Source: Paenibacillus stellifer (GTDB taxonomy: Bacteria > Bacillota > Bacilli > Paenibacillales > Paenibacillaceae). From it: a DNA stretch of 64,000 nt. Below the pieces are notes generated by a model, which made no database searches, was not told the origin of the DNA, and saw only the letters and a program-made list of their open reading frames with translations. The position numbers and the translations under genes were made by a program. Location of the stretch: positions 154,501 to 218,500 of the forward strand of contig NZ_CP009286.1 of NCBI RefSeq assembly GCF_000758685.1. Direction: 5' to 3'. Positions 27,904 to 41,672 of the stretch are shown piece after piece. The stretch's first letter is position 1. Every line of letters starts with the position of its first letter.

Positions 27904-28503
27904 TTGTATTATCCCGAACCGCTTGCCAAGCTGATCGACGCTTTTACCCGCTTGCCGGGTATCGGGCCGAAGACGGCCGCCCGGCTGGCTTTCCATGTGC
28001 TGAACATGAAAGAAGACGATACGATTGATTTCGCCAAAGCGCTCGTCAGCGTGAAGCGCAATCTTCATTATTGCTCGGTCTGCTGCAATATTACGGATAC
28101 CGATCCCTGCCGGATCTGCCAGGACAAGAAGCGCGATGCTTCAGTCATTTGCGTGGTGCAGGATTCCAAGGATCTCGTCGCCATGGAGCGAACCAAGGAA
28201 TTCAATGGCTATTATCATGTACTGCAGGGCGCTATCTCTCCTATGGAAGGCGTAGGCCCGGATGATATTCGGCTGAAGGAATTGCTGAACCGGCTCAGCG
28301 ACGAGAGGGTACAGGAGCTCATTTTGGCGACGAACCCCAATATCGAGGGGGAGGCCACGGCGATGTACATCTCCAGACTCGTGCGTCCTTTTGAACTCAA
28401 AGTAACCCGTATCGCTCATGGTCTGCCTGTTGGCGGCGATTTGGAGTATGCGGATGAAGTGACGCTGTCCAAAGCACTGGAGGGCCGGCGCGAGCTTTTT
28501 TAA
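27904..28503 (+). CDS. recR: Recombination mediator RecR
   Basis: It works with RecF/RecO to load RecA at gaps. It has 199 aa. The HhH motif is [14 protein letters not shown], the C4 zinc finger is at C57, C60, C69 and C72, and the Toprim domain carries ICVVQDSKD and [12 protein letters not shown]. The start is TTG 27904 with AAGGAGATACC upstream, as no in-frame ATG fits. It is highly similar to B. subtilis RecR across its length. Confidence 0.96.
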   Translation: MYYPEPLAKLIDAFTRLPGIGPKTAARLAFHVLNMKEDDTIDFAKALVSVKRNLHYCSVCCNITDTDPCRICQDKKRDASVICVVQDSKDLVAMERTKEFNGYYHVLQGAISPMEGVGPDDIRLKELLNRLSDERVQELILATNPNIEGEATAMYISRLVRPFELKVTRIAHGLPVGGDLEYADEVTLSKALEGRRELF

Positions 28504-28520
28504 CCGAATAGTAGAAATGT

Positions 28521-28556
28521 CTGAGAAGGGAAGCCTGGCAGGGCTTCTCTTTTTTT
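28521..28556 (+). terminator. Terminator after recR
   Basis: AAGCC/GGCTT with outer GAGAAG/CTTCTC pairing is followed by a run of about eight T residues. Confidence 0.7.
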
Positions 28557-28714
28557 TGTGCTAGAGCGACTATATGAGTCCACAGCCCCTTTTTCCCGAG
28601 AGTGCGGAGTTTCCTGCGCCTTCTGGTTCTAAGTTCGTACTTGTCCTGATATGAATGAGAGTGTAGGAGAGACGGCTGTTTCTGCTGCAATCACCGAACG
28701 AAGGGGGAAGCGGG

Positions 28715-28972
28715 ATGGGCTGGTGGAGTGCGCTGCGCCGCCAAGTCGGCGGGCAAGAGAAGGCCAGTGACGAAGGCTGGGACGTTTTTGCTGAGGTGAG
28801 GAAGGCGCATATGGAGTGGGAGAGAGCCCATCTGATGTTCGATGAAGCTATAGGTCAGGACCAGATTGACTATGCGATATATATATTGGAAGCGGCAGAG
28901 CGCAAGTATCAGATTCACCTCAAGCATGCCAAAATGATCGGTTTGAAACGCAATCAGCTTCAGGATCGATAA
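28715..28972 (+). CDS. yaaL: YaaL family DUF2508 protein
   Basis: An 85-aa, charged, helical protein of the DUF2508 family, of unknown function. The central AHMEWERAHLMFDEAIGQDQIDYAIYILEAAERKY matches the family. Position between recR and bofA is as in B. subtilis. ATG 28715 follows AAGGGGGAAG. It sits 22 bp before bofA. Confidence 0.82.
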   Translation: MGWWSALRRQVGGQEKASDEGWDVFAEVRKAHMEWERAHLMFDEAIGQDQIDYAIYILEAAERKYQIHLKHAKMIGLKRNQLQDR

Positions 28973-28994
28973 TGGAAAAGGAGGAGGACGACGC

Positions 28995-29261
28995 TTGAGA
29001 ACGGCGGCTTTGGCAGTACTGGTGATTTCGGCGGTTCTATTGATTGCGATTGTGTTGAAAAAAAGACTGGGATGGAGGTGGCTGGGCCTGTTCGGCTCCC
29101 ACCTGGTTCTGGCGGCGATCGGCTTATATTTGGTTGATTTTACCCGTCTGGCGGGGGATCTGTATATTCCGCTGAATCCTGCCACGATTGGAACAGTGTC
29201 CGTATTAGGCTTGCCTGGGGTTGCCGTACTGTTGGGATTGAAAGTTACCTTATTTGGGTAG
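28995..29261 (+). CDS. bofA: Pro-sigma-K processing inhibitor BofA
   Basis: An 88-aa membrane protein that, in sporulating Bacillus, holds the SpoIVFB protease inactive in the outer forespore membrane. It has two hydrophobic segments (about 3-22 and 28-48) and the C-terminal family motif PLNPATIGTVSVLGLPGVAVLLGLK. The start is TTG 28995 after GGAGGAGG. It lies directly upstream of the rRNA operon as in B. subtilis. Confidence 0.88.
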   Translation: MRTAALAVLVISAVLLIAIVLKKRLGWRWLGLFGSHLVLAAIGLYLVDFTRLAGDLYIPLNPATIGTVSVLGLPGVAVLLGLKVTLFG

Positions 29262-29368
29262 TTGACGATGAAGATGAATATGTGATACATTAATATTCGG
29301 CTCTTCGGGGAAGATAAAAGTCGACACCGGCCGACAAGCATGATGAAAATAAGAAATAAAAAAAGTTC

Positions 29369-29398
29369 TTGACGGTAACAAAGAGTCTGTGATATATT
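29369..29398 (+). promoter_or_regulatory. rRNA operon promoter
   Basis: TTGACG at 29369-29374 and TATATT at 29393-29398 have 18-bp spacing, and an A/T-rich UP-like run (AAATAAAAAAAG) lies immediately upstream. A boxA-like antitermination sequence, TGATCTTTGAAAAC, follows at 29444-29457. Confidence 0.75.
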
Positions 29399-29523
29399 AT
29401 AAAGGTCGCTGCATGAGACACGATAAAGTAGCGAATGAGACTTTGATCTTTGAAAACTGAACAACGAGTGAGTATTAAGAGAATTTAATTCTCGTCAGAT
29501 TCAAAATGAGCAAATCAGCTTTT

Positions 29524-31083
<1,560 letters not shown>

Positions 31084-31218
31084 TGGAGTACAAGCTTTCT
31101 GCAGGAAAGCGTACATCGAGAGCATATGCTCGTCATCCGCAGAGATGACATTCAAAAAATCAGGTTTCGGCCTGTTACTCACTCGTTGGTCAGTTTTGAG
31201 AGTTCAAGCTCTCACGCG

Positions 31219-31335
31219 TTTGGTGGCGATGGCGGAGGGGTTCCACGCGTACCCATCCCGAACACGACCGTTAAGCCCTCCAGCGCCGATGGTACTTGGA
31301 CCGAAGGGTCCTGGGAGAGTAGGACGCTGCCAAGC
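31219..31335 (+). rRNA. rrf: 5S ribosomal RNA
   Basis: A 117-nt gene beginning TTTGGTGGCGATGGCGGAGG and ending GACGCTGCCAAGC. CCATCCCGAACACGACCGTT and GCGCCGATGGTACTTGGACC are conserved 5S segments. It lies directly behind the 16S processing stem and before tRNA-Ile, not after the 23S; no 5S is found downstream of the 23S. Confidence 0.95.
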
Positions 31336-31370
31336 GCACCTTATTTATAAGGTAGTATATGCAACATCAA

Positions 31371-31447
<77 letters not shown>

Positions 31448-31535
31448 CTTCAACTTCATAAAGGTAGTCTTCGGGGTCCGAACAGCAAACGGAATAAACC
31501 TCGAAGCCATAACTTCACTTTTGAGGTGAATTTAT

Positions 31536-31611
31536 GGGGCCATAGCTCAGCTGGGAGAGCGCCTGCCTTGCAAGCAGGAGGTCAGGAGTTCGATCCTCCT
31601 TGGCTCCACCA
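31536..31611 (+). tRNA. tRNA-Ala (TGC)
   Basis: A 76-nt cloverleaf with anticodon TGC and encoded CCA, paired with tRNA-Ile in the spacer. Confidence 0.97.
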
Positions 31612-31751
31612 AATGATTTAATCTTGATCCTTGAAAACTGGATACCGAAACGAAAATTGCGTTTTAGAACATCTTTTAGCTGAAACTTGTGTCAACAAGT
31701 TGAAGTAAGTGATGCTTAGAGCAAAGGTTTGATTCGTCAAGCCAGAGCGTT

Positions 31752-34805
<3,054 letters not shown>

Positions 34806-34903
34806 GAACGCAAGATTCGTTTCGATCCAGTTTTCAGGTGATCAAGCCTGAATGAGTTTGAATGCCCATCTTTGGCGGTCCATTAAGAACGCGAAGATTG
34901 TTT

Positions 34904-34995
34904 GGAGAGATACCCAAGTGGCTATAAGGGGACCCTCTGCTAAGGGGTTAGACTGCGTAAGCGGTGCGAGGGTTCGAATCCCTCTCTCTCCGCCA
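34904..34995 (+). tRNA. tRNA-Ser (GCT)
   Basis: 92 nt with a long variable arm, anticodon GCT and encoded CCA. First of eight tRNAs after the 23S. Confidence 0.95.
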
Positions 34996-35018
34996 TTTTA
35001 AACTCAATATTTTAGTAT

Positions 35019-35095
35019 GGCGGCGTAGCTCAGCTGGCTAGAGCGTACGGTTCATACCCGTGAGGTCGGGGGTTCGATCCCCTCCGCCGCTACCA
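35019..35095 (+). tRNA. tRNA-Met (CAT), elongator type
   Basis: 77 nt, anticodon CAT and encoded CCA. The acceptor begins GGCGGCG with a G1-U72 pair and the body matches the elongator form rather than the initiator. Confidence 0.94.
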
Positions 35096-35102
35096 TACAT
35101 AC

Positions 35103-35178
35103 GGAGGCTTAGCTCAGCTGGGAGAGCATCTGCCTTACAAGCAGAGGGTCGGGGGTTCGATCCCCTCAGCCTCCACCA
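35103..35178 (+). tRNA. tRNA-Val (TAC)
   Basis: 76-nt cloverleaf, anticodon TAC, encoded CCA. Confidence 0.96.
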
Positions 35179-35211
35179 TGTAACTAATTGAATAATGACA
35201 TATGACATCTT

Positions 35212-35287
<76 letters not shown>

Positions 35288-35301
35288 TTGTCTTAAAACG
35301 C

Positions 35302-35378
35302 GGAACCGTGGTGTAGAGGCCTAACATGCCTGCCTGTCACGCAGGAGATCGCGGGTTCGAATCCCGTCGGTTCCGCCA
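35302..35378 (+). tRNA. tRNA-Asp (GTC)
   Basis: 77-nt cloverleaf, anticodon GTC, encoded CCA. Confidence 0.95.
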
Positions 35379-35395
35379 TTTTTATGTCAACTTAT

Positions 35396-35471
<76 letters not shown>

Positions 35472-35475
35472 TCTT

Positions 35476-35561
35476 GGAGGCTTAGCGAAGTGGCCAAACG
35501 CAGCAGACTGTAAATCTGTTCTCTGACGAGTTCGGTGGTTCGAATCCATCAGCCTCCACCA
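35476..35561 (+). tRNA. tRNA-Tyr (GTA)
   Basis: 86 nt with a long variable arm, anticodon GTA, encoded CCA. Only 4 nt separate it from tRNA-Phe. Confidence 0.95.
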
Positions 35562-35568
35562 GTTTTAA

Positions 35569-35641
35569 GAGCCATTAGCTCAGTTGGTAGAGCACCTGAC
35601 TTTTAATCAGGGTGTCGAAGGTTCGAGTCCTTCATGGCTCA
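35569..35641 (+). tRNA. tRNA-Lys (TTT), no encoded CCA
   Basis: 73-nt cloverleaf with anticodon TTT. Unlike the other tRNAs here, the acceptor ends GGCTC-A and is followed by TCC, so CCA must be added after transcription. It is the last gene before the operon terminator. Confidence 0.94.
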
Positions 35642-35650
35642 TCCTGTGTA

Positions 35651-35686
35651 AGAAGTCATCACTTCATAGTGGTGGCTTCTTTTTTA
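35651..35686 (+). terminator. Terminator of the rRNA-tRNA operon
   Basis: A 13-bp stem, AGAAGTCATCACT/AGTGGTGGCTTCT (two G-U pairs), followed by a T-run. Confidence 0.85.
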
Positions 35687-35841
35687 TATGTATAAAAAAG
35701 AATAATCATCCGATGAGTTTAGCATACTTATCCGGGTACGCTACTCCTTCTGAATTTTCATCGGAACGAAGGAGCGCGCGAAACCGCGACGGAAATATGA
35801 TAAAATAGTCGAAAAGAGCAAAGTGGTGGAGAAGATTGGCG

Positions 35842-36939
35842 ATGGACACGGAGACGTTACGGCAAAAGATCGAGCAGTTGACGGGCAACAAGGCGGAGAT
35901 CAAACAATTCGGGAGGCAGAAATCAGCTTCCCTTTTTGGTGCGGGTTCGGATGCGGCTGAACGGTCAATCGGGTATGAGGAAAGCTTCTGGATTCCGCTG
36001 TTCGAAAGTGAAGGACGGATTACGGCGCTCGGTATCGAACGGGCCGAACTTTCCGATATGAATCTTCAATTGGCGGAATTCGCCGCTCAGAGCTATAGCG
36101 CGGCTATGAAAGCGTCGGGATTCAAAGAAGAAGGAGAGAATGAGGCCCGGCAGCTTAGTGCGTGGCTGAACGCGCAGCTGGAGCAGGATGAGCATGATGG
36201 GGAAATCCCGGATGATATCGGTCTGAAGAGTCGGCTGTTCACTGACATGGTCCCGTTCCTCTTGGTTAGCGAGAACATGCATGGCAACGAGCTTGCCTTT
36301 CGGTCGCTGCTGAAGCTGGTGCGGAGCTATTTTGACAGTACAGCGCTACTGGTTCCCCTTCAGGAGAAGGAATGGCTGATCCTGGCTCGCAAGGAGCTGC
36401 TGACGGGTTCAGAGGAGAAGGATGAGGATGAGGCCACTGATGATGAAGAACTTCTGGCCCAAGCCTGTATGGGGCTGCATGAGCTGATCGCCTCGGAATG
36501 GGTCGGTATATTTCATGTAAGCGTATCCTCCTCAATTGCACCAGTTAAGGGGTTGCCGGGGATAATTGCGCTTCTAAGAGAAACAATCAGCCTGGGACGC
36601 GTATTCCAGGTGGGAGAGTATATTCATCTGCCCTGGGAGCTTCAGTTAGAACGGCTAGTGAACAGTATTCCCGACGGGCGCAGACGGCAGCTGCTCGCAC
36701 AATTCGGAGATTATACGCCGATACTGGCGGACAAGGAAATGCTCACTACGCTGGAGACTTTCTTTGAAATGGACTGCAATGTCAGTGAAACGGCCAAGAA
36801 GCTGTATATACACCGCAATACGCTTCTGTACCGGCTCGACAAAATCAAGCATGAGACCGGAGCCGATGTGCGCAGCTTTGGAGACGCGGCTATTGTAAAG
36901 CTTACTATGTTATTGTATAAAGTAACGAAAAGGAAATAG
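35842..36939 (+). CDS. PucR/CdaR-family transcriptional regulator
   Basis: About 365 aa. The C-terminal 60 residues are the PucR-type HTH (FFEMDCNVSETAKKLYIHRN, then TLLYRLDKI), as in CdaR and related sugar or purine regulators. The N-terminal part has no recognised sensor domain; it holds a Glu/Asp-rich stretch near 196-206. ATG 35842 lies about 10 nt after GGAG; TTG 35836 is an alternative. It precedes an MsmX-like ATPase gene by 100 bp, so control of sugar uptake is a reasonable inference. Confidence 0.75.
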   Translation: MDTETLRQKIEQLTGNKAEIKQFGRQKSASLFGAGSDAAERSIGYEESFWIPLFESEGRITALGIERAELSDMNLQLAEFAAQSYSAAMKASGFKEEGENEARQLSAWLNAQLEQDEHDGEIPDDIGLKSRLFTDMVPFLLVSENMHGNELAFRSLLKLVRSYFDSTALLVPLQEKEWLILARKELLTGSEEKDEDEATDDEELLAQACMGLHELIASEWVGIFHVSVSSSIAPVKGLPGIIALLRETISLGRVFQVGEYIHLPWELQLERLVNSIPDGRRRQLLAQFGDYTPILADKEMLTTLETFFEMDCNVSETAKKLYIHRNTLLYRLDKIKHETGADVRSFGDAAIVKLTMLLYKVTKRK

Positions 36940-37041
36940 GTTTTTTGTGAACGTTACAAATAGCCAGTTAGGGTGGACTGGGTTAAGATAAGTACAGGAA
37001 TTGTTTCCGAACTCCACTACCTATTCGAGGGGGAAATTATA

Positions 37042-38163
37042 ATGGCAGGCGTTCGTTTAGAACATGTATTCAAGAAATATCCGGGTTCTGATAAAGCAAC
37101 CGTTATTGACGTCAATCTTGACATTAAAGATAAAGAGTTTCTCGTACTGGTCGGACCTTCCGGTTGCGGTAAATCCACGACGCTGCGTATGATCGCAGGT
37201 CTTGAAGAAATCTCCGAAGGCAAGCTGTTCATCGGCGACCGCGTGGTTAACGATGTAGCTCCTAAGGACCGCGACATCGCGATGGTATTCCAGTCTTACG
37301 CCCTGTATCCTCACATGAGCGTATACCAGAACATGGCATTCGGTTTGAAACTGCGTAAAGTGAAGAAGGACGAAATCGACAGAAAAGTGCGCGAAGCCGC
37401 CAAAATCCTCGATATCGAGCATCTGCTGGAACGTAAGCCGAAGGCACTGTCCGGTGGTCAGCGTCAACGTGTGGCCCTGGGCCGCGCAATTGTCCGTGAT
37501 CCTCAAGTCTTCCTGATGGACGAACCGCTTTCTAACCTGGATGCCAAGCTGCGCGGTCAAATGCGCGCCGAAATCACCAAGCTGGTTAAACGTCTTGAAA
37601 CGACTTGCATCTACGTAACACATGACCAGACAGAAGCCATGACGATGGGCGACCGCATCGTGGTTATGCAGGACGGCATCATTCAACAGGCCGCTTCCCC
37701 GGAAGAACTGTACAACAATCCGGAGAACCTGTTCGTAGCCGGATTCATCGGTTCCCCGACCATGAACTTCATTACCGGTACTCTGAATGAAGTGAACGGA
37801 GCTGTTCATTTCCGCGCCGAGAACCTGGACGTTGAAGTTCCTGGCGGCAAAGCCCAACTGCTCCGCGGCAAGGGCTACATCGGCAAGGAAGTTGTAATGG
37901 GCGTTCGTCCTGAGGACATTCACGAAGAGCCGGTATTCCTGGAAGCTTCTCCGAACACGATCTTCAGCGCACTGGTAGAAGTAACTGAAAATCTTGGTCA
38001 CGAAATGCTGCTGTACCTGAACGGTGTAGGCAAGGATTCCGTCATCGCCCGCGTAGACGGACGTTCGACAACCCGCGATGGCAGCAAGCCGAAGCTGGCA
38101 ATCGATATGAACAAGGTTCACCTGTTCGACAAACAAAGCGAGCAAAATATTCTGCTGGGATAA
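37042..38163 (+). CDS. msmX: Sugar ABC transporter ATP-binding protein, MsmX/UgpC type
   Basis: A 373-aa ATPase that, in B. subtilis, serves several carbohydrate ABC importers. Walker A is GPSGCGKST, the signature LSGGQRQR, Walker B VFLMDEPLSNLD, and the switch His is in YVTHDQTEAMTM. The C-terminal TOBE/OB regulatory domain (about 240-365) is present. The frame opens at 36973, but ATG 37042 after GAGGGGG starts the recognised protein. No permease or binding-protein gene is adjacent, consistent with a shared ATPase. Codon use suggests high expression. Confidence 0.93.
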   Translation: MAGVRLEHVFKKYPGSDKATVIDVNLDIKDKEFLVLVGPSGCGKSTTLRMIAGLEEISEGKLFIGDRVVNDVAPKDRDIAMVFQSYALYPHMSVYQNMAFGLKLRKVKKDEIDRKVREAAKILDIEHLLERKPKALSGGQRQRVALGRAIVRDPQVFLMDEPLSNLDAKLRGQMRAEITKLVKRLETTCIYVTHDQTEAMTMGDRIVVMQDGIIQQAASPEELYNNPENLFVAGFIGSPTMNFITGTLNEVNGAVHFRAENLDVEVPGGKAQLLRGKGYIGKEVVMGVRPEDIHEEPVFLEASPNTIFSALVEVTENLGHEMLLYLNGVGKDSVIARVDGRSTTRDGSKPKLAIDMNKVHLFDKQSEQNILLG

Positions 38164-38185
38164 GCACCAGCTTCCGAGCTTCGAG

Positions 38186-38211
38186 AAGCCGCCCTTTGGG
38201 GCGGCTTTTTT
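38186..38211 (+). terminator. Terminator after msmX
   Basis: AAGCCGCC/GGCGGCTT with a CTTTGGG-type loop, followed by TTTTTT. Confidence 0.88.
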
Positions 38212-38390
38212 GCTGATGCAGGGCTATGCCAGCATGGTCTTTGGAAGCAGCATATGATTGCATTGTCCACCGTTATCCTTTAAGATAGCAGGAGAATTAC
38301 CGTGCCGGAGGAAAGAATATACAGCCGCTGCCATCCCAATCAGCGGGATTAGCGGAGATAAGAGCTTCAGCGACGAAAGGAAGAACATAC

Positions 38391-39329
38391 ATGGCCAAGA
38401 AAGTAAAAGTAGCCGAATTGGTACAGCATTTTCAACTGGAAGTCATCTCGGGCAAGGACGGCCTGAAACGGCATATCACGGTCGACGACCTCAACCGTCC
38501 AGGTCTCGAAATGGCCGGATATTTTGAATATTATCCTGAAGACCGGGTTCAATTGCTTGGTAAAACCGAACTGGCCTTCTTCTCCATGCTTCCAGTGGAG
38601 GAGCGGACAAGCCGCATTCGCCGAATCTGCAACGATCAGACACCTTGTATTGTAATTACACGCGGGCTGGAAGTGCCTCAGGAACTGATCGACATCAGCA
38701 ACGAGAAGGGTCTGCCGGTGCTGCGGAGTTCGATGGCTACGACTATTTTTTCCAGCCGGCTGACCGGGTTCCTGGAAGGAAGACTCGCTCCGACGGCGAC
38801 GATTCACGGTGTACTCTGCGATGTATACGGCGTCGGGATGCTGATTACAGGCAGCAGCGGAATCGGGAAGAGCGAGACGGCGCTGGAGCTGGTCAAACGC
38901 GGACACCGTCTGATCGCTGATGACGCGGTGGAAATCCGCCAAACTTCTGATAATCAGCTGCATGGTACAGCCCCTGAGCTGATTCGTCACCTGTTAGAGA
39001 TCCGGGGCGTCGGCATTATCAATGTCATGACGCTGTTCGGGGCCGGCGCAATCCGCAATCATAAGCGTATTACGCTTGTCGTCCGCCTGGAAGCCTGGCA
39101 GCAGGACAAGCAGTATGACCGGCTGGGTCTCGATGAGGAGACTACCCGCATTATCGATACCGATGTGCCGCTGGTGACGATTCCAGTACGTCCTGGACGA
39201 AACCTCGCTGTAATTATCGAAGTGGCTGCGATGAACTACCGTCTGAAGCAGATGGGTTTCAACGCGGCGCTGCAGTTCACCAACAAACTTACCGCAACCA
39301 TATCCGAAGATATGGACGATATGGAATAG
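38391..39329 (+). CDS. hprK: HPr kinase/phosphorylase
   Basis: It phosphorylates or dephosphorylates Ser46 of HPr and Crh and so controls carbon catabolite repression. It has 312 aa. The catalytic His139 is in TIHG, the P-loop GSSGIGKS lies at 154-161, and the HprK signature is [10 protein letters not shown], with downstream [24 protein letters not shown] precedes ATG 38391. It leads the conserved hprK-lgt-ppaX cluster; the spacing to lgt is 13 bp. Confidence 0.96.
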   Translation: MAKKVKVAELVQHFQLEVISGKDGLKRHITVDDLNRPGLEMAGYFEYYPEDRVQLLGKTELAFFSMLPVEERTSRIRRICNDQTPCIVITRGLEVPQELIDISNEKGLPVLRSSMATTIFSSRLTGFLEGRLAPTATIHGVLCDVYGVGMLITGSSGIGKSETALELVKRGHRLIADDAVEIRQTSDNQLHGTAPELIRHLLEIRGVGIINVMTLFGAGAIRNHKRITLVVRLEAWQQDKQYDRLGLDEETTRIIDTDVPLVTIPVRPGRNLAVIIEVAAMNYRLKQMGFNAALQFTNKLTATISEDMDDME

Positions 39330-39342
39330 GAGGTCGCTTGGG

Positions 39343-40392
39343 ATGTGGTTTCCACTGGCGCTGGATCCGATTGCGTTCTCATTCGGTGCGGTTAAAGTGC
39401 ATTGGTACGGCCTGATTCTGGGGCTGGGCGCTTTGGCCGGGCTGTACCTTGCAGTGCGGGAGGGCAAGCGGTTCGGTATTCCGCAGGAATTCTTCATGGA
39501 TATGCTGCTGCTCGGCGTTCCTTCCGCAATTATTGGAGCGCGTATTTATTACGTGGCCTTCACCTGGGATGAGTACAAGAACAACATTATGGATGTCTTT
39601 AAAATATGGAACGGTGGCATCGCCATTTACGGGGCGCTCATCGGAGCTATTATATGTGCGATCATTTACTTCCGGTATAAAGGCTATCCATTCTGGCGTG
39701 TCGCTGACATTTGCGCTCCAGGTCTCTTGGCGGGCCAGATGATCGGCCGCTGGGGCAACTTCGTTAACCAGGAAGCCTACGGCGGACCTGCGAGCGAGAC
39801 CTTCTTGCGGAAGACGCTCAATCTGCCGGATTTCATCGTGAATCAAATGTATATAGAGAAGGATTTGGCTTATCACCATCCGACTTTTCTGTATGAATCG
39901 CTGTGGAGCCTCGCCGGTATCGTGCTGATCATGATCATTCGCCGTCAGCGTTTTGTCCGCTCGGGCGAGATCTTTTTGTCTTATTTCATCTGGTATTCGA
40001 TCGGACGTTTCTTCATTGAAGGTCTTCGTACGGACAGCCTTGCGTTTAAGGGAAGCAACGGCTTGGCCTCCTTCCTGAATGCGCTGTGGTCGCCGATGAA
40101 GGGCCTGGGCTTCGAGCAGGGATATTTGAACCCGGACTACGGAAATATCCGCACCTCCCAGCTGCTGGCACTGCTGATCATTCTGGCAGCGATCGTGCTG
40201 ATCGTGATCCGCCGGAACACGGCGGCAGGCAAAGTTCATTACTTGGACCCGATCATTCCGACCAAGCGGCAGACCGAAGGAATTGTCCTGACCGAGACTG
40301 CCGATCAGGCCGACTCGTCCACGCCGGGCCCTTCCGCCCAGCCATCCGAACTAACTGATCCGCCTTCGGAGGAGGAGAAAAAGGAGCATTAA
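39343..40392 (+). CDS. lgt: Prolipoprotein diacylglyceryl transferase
   Basis: An integral membrane enzyme that adds diacylglyceryl to the lipobox Cys of prolipoproteins. It has 349 aa and about seven membrane segments. The signature GRWGNFVNQEAYGGP, the HPTFLYESLW motif and RTDSL are present. The last 50 residues are a Pro/Ser/Glu-rich cytoplasmic tail. AGGAGG precedes ATG 39343. It sits 3 bp before ppaX. Confidence 0.95.
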   Translation: MWFPLALDPIAFSFGAVKVHWYGLILGLGALAGLYLAVREGKRFGIPQEFFMDMLLLGVPSAIIGARIYYVAFTWDEYKNNIMDVFKIWNGGIAIYGALIGAIICAIIYFRYKGYPFWRVADICAPGLLAGQMIGRWGNFVNQEAYGGPASETFLRKTLNLPDFIVNQMYIEKDLAYHHPTFLYESLWSLAGIVLIMIIRRQRFVRSGEIFLSYFIWYSIGRFFIEGLRTDSLAFKGSNGLASFLNALWSPMKGLGFEQGYLNPDYGNIRTSQLLALLIILAAIVLIVIRRNTAAGKVHYLDPIIPTKRQTEGIVLTETADQADSSTPGPSAQPSELTDPPSEEEKKEH

Positions 40393-40395
40393 TCC

Positions 40396-41049
40396 ATGAT
40401 TGAATGTGTTCTATTTGATTTAGACGGTACGATTGTCAACACCAATGAGCTGATTATCAGCTCTTTCATGTACACGCTGGAGCAGCATGCGCTGCCTGCG
40501 CTCACGAGAGAGCAGATGATTCCTTATATGGGCACAAGCCTTCCGGCCCAGCTGCGCGTTTTTACAAATCTGGAGGATGTGTCTCCGCTCGAGGCGTCTT
40601 ACCGCCACTATCAAACGGAACATCATGACGAGCTGATCAAGGCTTTTCCCAATGTGAATGAAACGCTGGAAGTGCTGCGCAGCCGGGGAATCAAGCTTGG
40701 CGTGGTGACGACCAAGATCCGGCCGAATACGATCCGGGCCCTGGAAATGTTCGATCTGCTGAAATATATGGATACGATTGTCACATTGAACGATGTAGAG
40801 AAGGTTAAACCGCATGCGGAGCCGGTGCTGACCGCGGTCGGCAATCTGGAAGTCAACCCGGAGAAGACGCTGATGGTCGGCGACAGTCCTGTCGATATCC
40901 AGTCGGGAAAGAATGCGGGTGTCCTGACAGCCGCCGTGGTCTGGTCGCTTAAGGGCGAGGAGATGCTGCGCGAGTATGAGCCGGATTTCATCCTGCAGGA
41001 TATGACCGATCTCTGTGATCTTGTCGCCGGGGGCGGAACAAGCCTGTGA
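40396..41049 (+). CDS. ppaX: Pyrophosphatase PpaX (HAD superfamily)
   Basis: A 217-aa HAD phosphatase; in B. subtilis PpaX hydrolyses pyrophosphate produced by HPr-P dephosphorylation. HAD motif I is DLDGTIVNT, motif II GVVTTK, motif III K-P and motif IV VGDSPVDIQSG. It lies in the hprK cluster as expected. AAGGAG precedes ATG 40396. The stop overlaps the next start by 4 bp (GTGA). Confidence 0.9.
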   Translation: MIECVLFDLDGTIVNTNELIISSFMYTLEQHALPALTREQMIPYMGTSLPAQLRVFTNLEDVSPLEASYRHYQTEHHDELIKAFPNVNETLEVLRSRGIKLGVVTTKIRPNTIRALEMFDLLKYMDTIVTLNDVEKVKPHAEPVLTAVGNLEVNPEKTLMVGDSPVDIQSGKNAGVLTAAVVWSLKGEEMLREYEPDFILQDMTDLCDLVAGGGTSL

Positions 41050-41552
41050 GCAGGAAGGTGACCCGCTATCCCGTGGAAGGGCATAATGCGCTCTGGTATA
41101 TTTACCGTACGGTAAGCCCCTGGAAGGGCGTTAAGAACTTTATTTTTATTCAGATTGCGCGCTACTGCCCGATCCTTCCGGTCAAGAACTGGATTTACCG
41201 CCGTGTGCTGGGGATGAAGGTAGGGAAGCATACGGCTTTTGGACTCATGGCGATGGTAGATGTGTTCTTTCCGGAGCTGATCACGGTCGGGGAGAATTCG
41301 GTTATCGGCTATAACGCCACCATTCTGGCTCACGAGTATTTGATCAAGGAGTACCGGCTTGGCGAGGTCGTCATTGGGGAAAATGTCCTGATCGGCGCCA
41401 ATACAACGATTCTGCCGGGTGTAACGATCGGAGACGGGGCGGTGGTCGCTGCAGGCTCGGTCGTGCACCGGGATGTGCCGCCGGGAGCATTCGTCGGAGG
41501 GAATCCGCTGAGGGATCTCGGCAAGAGTGAAGGACGGGAAGCGGGAGAATAA
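41046..41552 (+). CDS. Left-handed beta-helix acyltransferase, YvoF-like
   Basis: A 168-aa hexapeptide-repeat transferase. The repeats ITVGENSVIGYNATILAHEY, VVIGENVLIGANTTILPGV and TIGDGAVVAAGSVVHRDV form a beta-helix, with a likely catalytic His in LAHEYL. The acceptor is unknown. It occupies the yvoF position after ppaX. The start is GTG 41046, overlapping the ppaX stop, so translation is coupled. Confidence 0.85.
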   Translation: MSRKVTRYPVEGHNALWYIYRTVSPWKGVKNFIFIQIARYCPILPVKNWIYRRVLGMKVGKHTAFGLMAMVDVFFPELITVGENSVIGYNATILAHEYLIKEYRLGEVVIGENVLIGANTTILPGVTIGDGAVVAAGSVVHRDVPPGAFVGGNPLRDLGKSEGREAGE

Positions 41553-41672
41553 TCATGAGCTTCCCCTGTTCGCCGTTACTGTAGGGTACACCGCAGCCGG
41601 CCGGAGGGCCGGCCCGGGAACCGCAACGATGCACTGATGATTCATCGAGCGGAAGATTTGCAGGAGGAGAAT

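Noticed and set aside
41593..41615. Terminator between the yvoF homologue and the membrane acyltransferase
   Set aside because: The GCCGGCC/GGCCGGC stem has no T-tract, so it was not called as a terminator.
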